DNA of 22,163 nt from a virus: positions 1 to 22,163 of the IMG/VR virus record IMGVR_UViG_3300025652_000630. The stretch is one strand, 5' to 3'. The notes beneath the pieces were generated by a model. The model was not told where the DNA came from. It saw nothing but the letters and a program-made list of their open reading frames with translations, and ran no database searches. Positions 7,206-13,411 of the stretch are shown here, one piece after another; position 1 is the first letter of the stretch; each line of letters opens with the position of its first letter. The position numbers were made by a program, and so were the translations under genes.

Positions 7206-7560
7206 AACAGAAGTTCTCAACCTGCTGCCAAGCGATGTGGTGACAACCACAGCTGCTGGTTCTGCTGTTGATCTGCTCGACTACGAGGGCGACATCGCTG
7301 TTTCTCTTGACGCCGAAGCTGGTGGTTCAGGCATCACCTACGCAGTCAAATTGACTGAGGCTGACACGTCTGGTGGCTCTTACACCGACGTAACCGGCGG
7401 TGGATTTACCACTAGCGGTGCCAACGCTGCGGCAACTGAAAAAATTAGTGTTAACACTAATGAAATGAAGCGTTTCATCAAAGCTAATGTCACTGTCGCA
7501 GGTGGCACTGGTGCTGGTGCAATTAGCGTCATTGCTGTTGGCTCTAAGAAGTACGGCTGA
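7180..7560 (+). CDS. Small beta-rich head protein, possible capsid decoration protein
   Basis: The start at ATG 7180 is chosen over a longer reading from 7102 because GGAGGAAGG lies about eight bases upstream and because the longer N-terminus would lie entirely on the preceding gene. From 7180 the protein has 126 residues. It is rich in Gly, Ala, Thr and Val, with 'DYEGDIAVSLDAEAG', 'YAVKLTEADTSGGSYTDV' and 'MKRFIKANVTVAGGTGAG', a pattern I recognise from small proteins next to major capsid genes in many siphoviruses. A capsid decoration or stabilising role, like lambda gpD, is inferred from position and composition; no motif proves it. An 18-base perfect palindrome lies inside the gene at 7445-7462. 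Confidence 0.75.
   Translation: MTIQNLGTRTEVLNLLPSDVVTTTAAGSAVDLLDYEGDIAVSLDAEAGGSGITYAVKLTEADTSGGSYTDVTGGGFTTSGANAAATEKISVNTNEMKRFIKANVTVAGGTGAGAISVIAVGSKKYG
7445..7462. repeat. 18-base perfect palindrome inside a head gene
   Basis: ATTAGTGTTAACACTAAT equals its own reverse complement. It lies within the coding sequence for 'KISVNTNE' of the possible decoration protein. No function is assigned; such symmetric sites can bind a dimeric protein or be chance. Confidence 0.6.
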
Positions 7561-7562
7561 TC

Positions 7563-7847
7563 ATGGCTATTGAAGATACCTTCGCTTTTCTAAATGCAGA
7601 GGAGTTTGGAACTACCTGCCAAATTGGTGGAGGTTCCAATTTTGTTGGTATCTTGGATTCGCCGATGGATGTGATCGCGGGTGGTGTGGCTTTAAGTCGA
7701 GAGTATTTGCTAATGGCAAAGACTTCAGACGTAAGCTCTGCTGCTCGCGGCACTTCTATTACTGTTGCATCTGAGGCGTACACCGTCAGGGAGAATCGCC
7801 CTGTTGATGATGGCCTGTTTTCTGAGCTTTTGTTGAGTAAGGACTAA
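7563..7847 (+). CDS. Head-tail joining protein, lambda FII-like
   Basis: FII-type proteins sit below the connector on the filled head and make the surface to which the finished tail attaches. The 94-residue protein has the family's course: an N-terminal helix ending 'EEFGTTCQIGG', the turn 'GILDSPMDV', a strand region ('REYLLMAKTSDVSSAARGTS'), then 'ITVASEAYTVRENRPVDDGL' and a final Leu-rich strand. The sequence 'rGt.itv....Y.V.e..pdD.Gl' is the part I rely on most. Lambda FII has 117 residues. It lies in the lambda position, after the head genes and before the tail terminator, and overlaps the next gene by one base (TAATG). Confidence 0.75.
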   Translation: MAIEDTFAFLNAEEFGTTCQIGGGSNFVGILDSPMDVIAGGVALSREYLLMAKTSDVSSAARGTSITVASEAYTVRENRPVDDGLFSELLLSKD

Positions 7848-8269
7848 TGGCCGACACAAGGCGTGAATTGATTCTTGCTCGAATTAAAACGAACCTTGAT
7901 TCTGCCACTGGCGTAACGGTTTACCGAAGCAGGGTTGAACCGTTGGCGCGTGGTGAAGTGCCCGCAATCATTGTCGAACCGGTGTCGGACCAGCCGTCCG
8001 AACAGTTTAGTAATAAATTGCAATGGACCTTGCGTGTGAGGGTGACGGTGCTGGTTCGATCTGGTGTGCCTGACGACGCTTCCGATACTTACTCACAGCA
8101 GGTTCACAACTTGATAATGGCTGACAGCACTGTCAACGGCTACGCTTTAGACATTGACCCTGATCGAGTTGACTTCAGCTTGTACGAGGCTGATGTGCCG
8201 TTGGGGGTTGTTAGTATGGATTATCTGGTCAAATATCGCTCAAGCCGCGTTGACCTGACATCAGCGTAG
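7847..8269 (+). CDS. Tail terminator, gpU-like minor tail protein
   Basis: Tail terminators form a hexameric ring that stops tail-tube growth and binds the head-side joining protein. The 140-residue length is close to lambda gpU (131). The N-terminus 'TRRELILARIKTNLDSATGV' is followed by 'VYRSRVEPLARGEVPAIIVE', a recurring opening in this family (helix, strand, Arg-Gly-Glu-Pro-Ala turn, strand). A central strand pair 'TLRVRVTVLVRSG' and a helix ('SDTYSQQVHNLIMA') fit the alpha/beta fold. Position between the FII-like gene and the tail tube gene agrees. Alternative: a gpZ-like neck protein. It starts on the TAATG overlap with the upstream gene. Confidence 0.75.
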   Translation: MADTRRELILARIKTNLDSATGVTVYRSRVEPLARGEVPAIIVEPVSDQPSEQFSNKLQWTLRVRVTVLVRSGVPDDASDTYSQQVHNLIMADSTVNGYALDIDPDRVDFSLYEADVPLGVVSMDYLVKYRSSRVDLTSA

Positions 8270-8338
8270 GGTTGGCTTGCGGAAGCAGTTAACTTAAACT
8301 GATGCAATAAACATCGCCCTTTTTCTGAGGCCTTACAC
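8270..8338 (+). other. Longest intergenic gap inside the operon, before the tail tube gene
   Basis: The 69 bases hold no reading frame of note. A GAGG at 8327-8330 serves as ribosome binding site for the tail tube gene. AT-rich stretches (AACTTAAACT, AATAAAC) could contain a -10 element, but I find no -35 at proper spacing and no hairpin with a T-run, so neither a promoter nor a terminator is called. Confidence 0.4.
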
Positions 8339-9283
8339 ATGGCAAAACTAGCCCGAGTGAGGTCCATCCTCGCCAAAACCGAGTCAACCTACGGAACAGA
8401 CTCAACTCCAACAGGTTCGGATAACGCGATTCAAGTTTCAGCTCTTGAAATCAACCCTGCTGAATCCGAAATTCTTTCGCGTGATTTGATCCGCAGTTAT
8501 TTAGGCAACAGCCCTCAGCTGATTGCAAATACTCGCGTTAGTGTTACGTTCACGGTTGAATACTCAGGCTCCGGCACAGCTGGAACCGCTCCCAAGTATG
8601 GCCCGCTAATTGAAGCTTGCGGCTTTAGCGAAACCATTGTTGCAAGTACTTCGGTAACGTACTCTCCGATTTCAAGTACTTTTGAGTCAGTCACAATTTA
8701 CATCGACAACGATGGCATTCGTCACAAGGTGACTGGGGCTCGAGGTTCTTTTACTCTTAGCCTTAATGCAAACCAGATCCCAGTTTACAATTTTACAATG
8801 ACTGGGCAATACGTTGCCCCGACAGATACAGCATCTCCCACGTTAACGTTTAGCAATCAAGCAACGCCTGAAATCTTTAACGATACAAACACCACAGCGT
8901 TTACTCTTTTCTCAGAAACTGGCTTAGCCCTTCAGTCTGCTGAAATTGATCTTGGCAATGAGGTCGTTTATCGGGAATTGGTCAACTCAAACAAAGAAGT
9001 GCTAATTGTTGATCGCGCGGCAACGGCCAATTTTGTGGTTGAGTGTCCAACGTTGGCAGTGGCTGACTTCTTTGCTCTTGCTGTTGCTGGAACTGCTGGT
9101 GATCTAAGCATTGTGCATGGGGCCACGGCAGGCAACATTATTACCTTGACTTCTCCAGCGACTGGATTGTCATTAGGTAATCCAACGTATTCGGAAGATC
9201 AAGGCATTGTTATGCTGAACCTTCCTACTACTATGGTGCCAAGTTCGTCGGGTAACGACGAAATCACACTTGCTTACACCTAA
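8339..9283 (+). CDS. Major tail protein (tail tube subunit)
   Basis: Stacked hexamers of this protein form the tail tube through which DNA is injected. The 314-residue sequence is almost wholly beta-strand with many Ser and Thr, as in gpV-like tube proteins (lambda gpV: 246). The N-terminal 'ARVRSILAKTESTYGTDSTP' and 'NAIQVSALEINPAESEILSR' are typical of tube proteins; 'FTVEYSGSGTAGTAPKYGPL' and 'LIEACGF' mark the usual loop and helix that reach the neighbouring subunit. The C-terminal half may be a second, surface-exposed beta domain. It lies between the tail terminator and the chaperone genes, the standard location. A GAGG lies eight bases before the ATG. Confidence 0.9.
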   Translation: MAKLARVRSILAKTESTYGTDSTPTGSDNAIQVSALEINPAESEILSRDLIRSYLGNSPQLIANTRVSVTFTVEYSGSGTAGTAPKYGPLIEACGFSETIVASTSVTYSPISSTFESVTIYIDNDGIRHKVTGARGSFTLSLNANQIPVYNFTMTGQYVAPTDTASPTLTFSNQATPEIFNDTNTTAFTLFSETGLALQSAEIDLGNEVVYRELVNSNKEVLIVDRAATANFVVECPTLAVADFFALAVAGTAGDLSIVHGATAGNIITLTSPATGLSLGNPTYSEDQGIVMLNLPTTMVPSSSGNDEITLAYT

Positions 9284-9288
9284 CCTGC

Positions 9289-9615
9289 ATGGCTTTTGTT
9301 CTCAAGAAAGTTTCTTCTTACAAATGGCCTGTTGCCGTTGACGTTCCTGTTGACGGCGGCAAGTTTAAAAAAGAAACTTTTACGGCAATCTTTAAAAAGA
9401 TGAGCCGCTCAGCTTTTAACGACTTAATTGAGCAAGGCGATGATGCTTTGATTAATGAGATTGTTGAAGGCTGGGAGGGCATTAAAGATGAGGATGGGGA
9501 CGAAGTCATTTACAGCGAGAAAGCACAAGCTGAGCTGTTTGACGATCCTTATGTTCTGCGTGGTGTAATTTCTGCTTACACCGATAGCATTACGGGGTCA
9601 CAAGCAAAAAACTAG
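9289..9615 (+). CDS. Tail assembly chaperone, gpG-like (unshifted product)
   Basis: This 108-residue protein is the abundant form of the tail assembly chaperone, which holds the tape measure protein soluble while tube subunits polymerise on it. It contains 'ETFTAIFKKMSRSAFNDLI' and 'VEGWEGIKDEDGDEVIYSEK', the 'GWEGi.De.G' wording that recurs in gpG analogues upstream of tape measure genes. It ends with the codons GCA AAA AAC TAG, and these same codons form the slippery site for the longer product. It starts five bases after the tail tube gene without a strong ribosome binding site. Lambda gpG has 140 residues. It is not expected in the finished virion. Confidence 0.9.
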   Translation: MAFVLKKVSSYKWPVAVDVPVDGGKFKKETFTAIFKKMSRSAFNDLIEQGDDALINEIVEGWEGIKDEDGDEVIYSEKAQAELFDDPYVLRGVISAYTDSITGSQAKN

Positions 9616-9956
9616 AAGCCGCCGCTAAGCATTGGTGCGAAGGCGGCGGTGTCTTTGACGAAAGCATTGATGACTTGATGGCCAAGGGCATGGACCCTGG
9701 CGAGATCAATGCAATGCGTAAAGCTCGCAAGGCTGCGAATTTTGAGGTGTGGGAAGAAAACTGGGATATTGTCGCGATGTTTCTTCGGTTGCAAACGCAG
9801 TGGAACGTCACGATGGGCGGAGTTTCGGGCTTGAATTACTCGTCGCTGGACTACCTCTGTAGACTGTATGAAGTCAAGGATCCTGTCGCTCTTTTTGAAG
9901 GCGTACAGGTGATGGAACTAACCGCACTCGCCAGCCTGAACAAGAAGGACTCCTGA
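9289..9956 (+). CDS. Tail assembly chaperone long form made by -1 frameshift (gpGT-like)
   Basis: A -1 shift at 9606-9612 extends the short chaperone to 222 residues. After the slip, reading continues CTA GAA GCC GCC GCT AAG ('LEAAAKHWCEGGGVFDESID') and stays open to TGA at 9954-9956. The added part contains 'VWEENWDIVAMFLRLQTQWN' and 'GGVSGLNYSSLDYLCRLYEV', as in the second chaperone reading frame of many siphoviruses, where the T part recruits tail tube protein and the G part binds the tape measure. The -1 frame has no strong ribosome binding site of its own; its first start codons (TTG 9675, ATG 9678) come 60 bases after the short form's stop and would drop the conserved 'AAAKHW' segment. 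The TGA overlaps the tape measure ATG by one base. Lambda gpGT has 279 residues. Confidence 0.88.
9606..9612 (+). promoter_or_regulatory. -1 programmed ribosomal frameshift slippery heptamer A_AAA_AAC
   Basis: Read in the zero frame as gcA AAA AAC, the heptamer has the canonical X_XXY_YYZ form and lies directly before the TAG at 9613-9615. Slipping back one base lets both tRNAs re-pair on AAA AAA and continues into the open -1 frame at CTA (9612-9614). Location between the tail tube and tape measure genes is exactly where such sites occur in siphoviruses. Confidence 0.88.
9618..9650 (+). promoter_or_regulatory. GC-rich stimulatory hairpin downstream of the slippery site
   Basis: CCGCCGC at 9619-9625 pairs perfectly with GCGGCGG at 9643-9649. 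A G-U pair can be added outside (9618 with 9650) and a U-G pair inside (9626 with 9642), giving up to nine pairs around a loop of about 15 bases. The distance from the heptamer end (9612) to the stem is 5-6 bases, within the range that stimulates -1 frameshifting. The bases also encode the 'EAAAKHWCEGGGV' part of the long form. Confidence 0.82.
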
Positions 9957-12511
9957 TGGCCAAGGTTACAACCGACTTAACAGTTGTCATAAAAACAGCA
10001 GGCGATGCTGGTCTTGATAAATTAACGCGGACTTTAAACGGGCTAGGGCGACAGGCCAAGAGTGCTGCGGCTCCGTTTGATCAAATATCAAAAGAACTGA
10101 AAGACGTTCAAAGAACGTCAAAAAATAGCATTGCAAACCTTCGAGGTTACAGAAATGCTTGGCGTGATATTACAGAGCAAGTTGAGATTGGGAGTAAAGC
10201 ATTTAAAGAAGCCACGGCTGAAGCAGCAAGACTTGATAAGCAACTGCAAAAAGCTGAAGGCCGAAAAGGCCGGGGAGGGGGCGGTCTTGGTGGAAAGCTA
10301 AGAAGCATTGGAGGTGTCGCTTCTACTGCTTTAGGTGCTGGCGTTTTTGGTGGAGTAGAAGGTTTTGGAGGTGCAATAGCAGGAGGACTCATTGGAGGAG
10401 TCCCAGGAGCCGCAGCTGGCGCTGTTGCAGGCGCATCGCTTGGGCAACTAAGGCAGCAAGCCTCGGGAATGGGCGAGCTTGTTGCAAGAGTCAATGGCTT
10501 AAAAATTGCACTTGCAGGAGTCAGCACGTCTCAAGAGGATTACAACGTAAGTATTAAATCCGCCATTGGATTTTCCAAGGATTTTTTAATTCCTATTGAC
10601 GATACGATTAAGCAGTACACCAGGCTTAAGGCTGCTGTTGTTGGGGCTGGTGGAACGACTAAAGATACAGATCAAGCTTTCCGTGGGATGGCAGCAGCGG
10701 TGCTGGCTACTGGCGGAAATGTGCAAGATTTTAATTCTGCTTTGGTCGCCACTGCTCAAGTATTTTCTAAAGGAAAGGTTAGTGCAGAAGAATTAAGGCA
10801 ACAAATTGGAGAAAGATTGCCTGGCGCTTTTACTATATTTGCCGACGCTATGGGCATTTCTACCCGTGAGCTAGACAAATTGCTTGAACAGGGCAAGGTA
10901 GACCTTACTAGTTTTGGCGGATTTACCAGGGAATTGTTTGAACGGTTTGGCAAAACAGCAGAAATTTTAGGCGATGCGCCAGAAAAGGCTGGGCAACGAC
11001 TGCAGGTCGCGTTAAGTTTTGCTGCTTTAGAATACGGAGGATTTTTTCAAAAAGTTGGCGCTGGTTTTCAAGACTACGCAACAAATTTAGTTAATTTTGC
11101 TATTAATAACAAAGAAACATTTAAAGAAGTTTTAGCTAACGCAATTGTTTTTGCAAATGATATCCAAGAAATTTTTAAAAGGGCATCTCAGGCAATAGTT
11201 GACGCTTTTGTTATTGCTGGTGATTTTATTGAAAGAAATTTCAAGCCAATTCTTGACAAAGTTATTCCAGCAGTAGAAGGCCTTGCAAAATTAATTTTGC
11301 GAGCTGACGCAGAATCGGTAGGAAGGCCCGTGCCAAGAGGCGAAAAATCATTAGAGCAAAAACTTACTGAAGCAAGAGGCACTGTTGATAGTTTTTTTGC
11401 ACCGTTTGACCCTACTTCTTTTGGCACTGGCACTAAGGCTGGCACTCAATCGTTGGCTGGTGGCGATGATGACGCAAGCGGAGGCGCGTCTAAGTTGTCT
11501 AAATTTTACCGGCAAGCTCAATCAGAATTTAACAAATTTGTCAGAGAGCTTGAAAAAGGAGACAAGTTGTCCGTCAAGTTGCTAACCAAAGCAACACAAA
11601 ACAACGCGCTTTTAGGCACACGCAATAAACTAGAAAGAATTAACACGCAGTTTACAATTGACACCTCTAACGCCTTGCAAAAATATCAAGAAATTTTGTC
11701 TGGCAACCTTACAGACGAAGCGCGAATAAATTTAGAAAAGGCTAGGGGAATAGAACTGACTAATTTAGAAATTCAAAAAAGAAAAGACTTAAAAGCAATT
11801 TTTGAGGCAGCCGGGGCTGATTTTGCAAATTTTGCAATTAAGCAAAACAAAGAACTTACAGACACAGATAAATTGTTCAAACAAATTGAAAACACATTGT
11901 CAACAAGCATTGCTAGCGGACTTCAAAGCTTAATAGATGGCGCAAAAACTCTTAAAGAAGTTTTTTCAGATATTTTAAAGCAGCTTGCGTCTGTGTTTTT
12001 GCAAGCGGCTGTCAAGTCTGCCGTTGGCAGCCTTTTTGCAAATCAAAATGGCAACGTGATTGCGCAAAACAAAATTGTTCCTTACGCAGCTGGTGGGGTT
12101 GTAAGCAAGCCAACAATTTTCCCGTTAGCTAATGGGACTGGCCTAATGGCTGAGGCTGGGCCGGAGGCAATTATGCCGTTAAAGCGTGGCCCTAGTGGCC
12201 GTCTTGGTGTTGAAGTTACAAATCAAGGTAGCGCAAGAGAGGCGATGAATCGTTACTCACGTCGCAACAACGGGTCGGTTTCGGAAAGATTGTCGGGAGA
12301 AGACAGCCAGCCAGGCTCTGCTTTGCAAACTGCTGGACCAATTGACGTTCGCTACACCGTAGAACGTATCAACAACGTTGAATATGTAACTGCTGACCAG
12401 TTTCAATCTGGAATGCAACGTGCAGCACAACAAGGCGCACAGCGCGGTGAGCAGAATACACTGAAGCGATTACAACTCAGTAGCGGTACGCGTCGGAGGT
12501 TAGGAATTTGA
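9956..12511 (+). CDS. Tape measure protein
   Basis: The tape measure sets tail length and is ejected with the DNA. The protein has 851 residues, almost equal to lambda gpH (853), so a tail of broadly lambda-like length is inferred. Residues 20-105 are helical and charged. Residues 105-165 are Gly/Ala-rich and hydrophobic ('GGVASTALGAGVFGG', 'GGAIAGGLIGGVPGAAAGAV'), the membrane-active segment usual in tape measures. Residues about 185-335 match the tape-measure core ('GFSKDFLIPIDDTIKQYTRL', 'VSAEELRQQIGERLPGAF'). The C-terminus has 'AAGGVVSKPTIFPLANGTGL' and 'MAEAGPEAIMPLKRG', a very common ending in this family. AAGAAGGA lies six bases before the ATG, which overlaps the chaperone stop by one base. 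Confidence 0.96.
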   Translation: MAKVTTDLTVVIKTAGDAGLDKLTRTLNGLGRQAKSAAAPFDQISKELKDVQRTSKNSIANLRGYRNAWRDITEQVEIGSKAFKEATAEAARLDKQLQKAEGRKGRGGGGLGGKLRSIGGVASTALGAGVFGGVEGFGGAIAGGLIGGVPGAAAGAVAGASLGQLRQQASGMGELVARVNGLKIALAGVSTSQEDYNVSIKSAIGFSKDFLIPIDDTIKQYTRLKAAVVGAGGTTKDTDQAFRGMAAAVLATGGNVQDFNSALVATAQVFSKGKVSAEELRQQIGERLPGAFTIFADAMGISTRELDKLLEQGKVDLTSFGGFTRELFERFGKTAEILGDAPEKAGQRLQVALSFAALEYGGFFQKVGAGFQDYATNLVNFAINNKETFKEVLANAIVFANDIQEIFKRASQAIVDAFVIAGDFIERNFKPILDKVIPAVEGLAKLILRADAESVGRPVPRGEKSLEQKLTEARGTVDSFFAPFDPTSFGTGTKAGTQSLAGGDDDASGGASKLSKFYRQAQSEFNKFVRELEKGDKLSVKLLTKATQNNALLGTRNKLERINTQFTIDTSNALQKYQEILSGNLTDEARINLEKARGIELTNLEIQKRKDLKAIFEAAGADFANFAIKQNKELTDTDKLFKQIENTLSTSIASGLQSLIDGAKTLKEVFSDILKQLASVFLQAAVKSAVGSLFANQNGNVIAQNKIVPYAAGGVVSKPTIFPLANGTGLMAEAGPEAIMPLKRGPSGRLGVEVTNQGSAREAMNRYSRRNNGSVSERLSGEDSQPGSALQTAGPIDVRYTVERINNVEYVTADQFQSGMQRAAQQGAQRGEQNTLKRLQLSSGTRRRLGI

Positions 12512-13056
12512 CGACTCTTGCTTTTGGCAATCTTTTGCGGATGGATGGAAAGGCAGATATTGAAGGCGAAGACGGTGGATACGTTGTCGCTCAGCACCGC
12601 TTTCAGAACTTTTTTATCGGCAAAGAAATTGTTTACGGCGGCGAGAACTACATGTTTCTCCCATTTGGCTTTAGCGGTGTAACGATTAACCGCAGCGCCG
12701 ATGGTATGGAAGCAACTTTAGTTTTCCCAAATCAACGAAGCGGCAGCTTTGAAGCAGGCCAAATTCCAGCAGGCCACAACCTTACGACGAATTGGGCGGA
12801 TGAAGCCGTTAAGCACGTTTGGCGCATCAACGTCAAAATGATGACGTTCGACGATCCAGATTCAACAGCGGAGGGCAACATGAATTTGATTCATGAGTAC
12901 ACCAGCCTTGTAACTGGCGGCAAATTTGAGCCAACTACTGTCACGCTTAACTTGAGCACCGTGTTGGATGCTGTTGGTTCTGATGTCCCAATGCGTTCGT
13001 TAAACCAGCGATTGGTTGGCAACATCCCTACCAGCAGTGCAGTCAGATTGCAGTGA
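12508..13056 (+). CDS. Minor tail tip protein, gpL-like, lacking the cysteine domain
   Basis: The start is TTG at 12508, overlapping the tape measure stop as TTGA and preceded by GGAGG at nine bases. The 182 residues follow the course of lambda gpL: 'IVYGGENYMFLPFGFSGVTI' matches gpL's 'G..Y.p.p....g', then 'GMEATLVFPN', 'HVWRINVKMMTFDDP' and 'KFEPTTVTLNLSTVLDAVGS'. The end 'LVGNIPTSSAVRLQ' may dock to the hub. gpL-type proteins form part of the tail tip ring next to the tape measure's C-terminus. Lambda gpL is 232 residues and binds an iron-sulphur cluster through C-terminal cysteines; this protein has no cysteine at all, so that domain is absent. A DUF1833-type label would be the alternative. 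Position before the NlpC-like gene supports the call. Confidence 0.7.
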   Translation: MTTLAFGNLLRMDGKADIEGEDGGYVVAQHRFQNFFIGKEIVYGGENYMFLPFGFSGVTINRSADGMEATLVFPNQRSGSFEAGQIPAGHNLTTNWADEAVKHVWRINVKMMTFDDPDSTAEGNMNLIHEYTSLVTGGKFEPTTVTLNLSTVLDAVGSDVPMRSLNQRLVGNIPTSSAVRLQ

Positions 13057-13411
13057 TCTAATCGGTCTGCGTTACCGGCTTGGCGCTGACGGCACAGGCG
13101 GCGAGATCGATTGCATCCACCTTTGCTATAAGGCGTTGGAACGTATGGGTATTGACCCGCCACCGTTTAAGCAAGCTTGGTACGAATGCGGCAAGTGGGA
13201 AATCTGCCGTGATTTATTGGGCTGGGGTTTTCGTGTTGAGAAGCCTGAGTATGATGGTGACATTCTGCTGCTGCCGCAGCAATCCTGGGCATTCGCGGTC
13301 ACATGGGAAACGGGGATTCTGTACGTGAATCGAACGAGCGAAAAGGTGCAATGGTCTATAGCCCAGCCGTTTACGACGTGCCCCTGCTTCCGTACGAAAA
13401 GCAGCTTATAA
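13016..13411 (+). CDS. NlpC/P60-like tail tip protein (gpK-like) lacking the catalytic His
   Basis: The fold is suggested by 'GLRYRLGADGTGGEIDCIHL', which corresponds to the NlpC/P60 pattern 'G.pY..G.....g.DC..l' with Cys33 as nucleophile, and by 'PEYDGDILLLPQQSWAFAVT' with the usual 'GDi.l' strand. Active enzymes then carry a His in an 'HvGI' strand; here the matching strand reads 'TWETGILYVN', and the only His in the protein is His35, next to the Cys. It is therefore probably structural rather than a working peptidoglycan hydrolase. It lies between the gpL-like and the hub genes, the place of lambda K. The first 41 bases overlap gpL-like. The start is uncertain: TTG 13016 and GTG 13037 are both possible and neither has a good ribosome binding site. 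The 3' end overlaps the hub gene by 61 bases if that starts at 13351. Confidence 0.75.
   Translation: MATSLPAVQSDCSDLIGLRYRLGADGTGGEIDCIHLCYKALERMGIDPPPFKQAWYECGKWEICRDLLGWGFRVEKPEYDGDILLLPQQSWAFAVTWETGILYVNRTSEKVQWSIAQPFTTCPCFRTKSSL

Noticed and set aside
10147-10527. 126-codon - strand frame rich in Pro, Ala and Ser
   Set aside because: It is the complement of the Gly/Ala-rich segment of the tape measure gene, and its composition follows from that.
13303-13350. Upstream start for the tail hub at 13303
   Set aside because: It would add 16 charged residues overlapping the NlpC-like gene; ATG 13351 has AAAAGG just upstream and gives a typical N-terminus.
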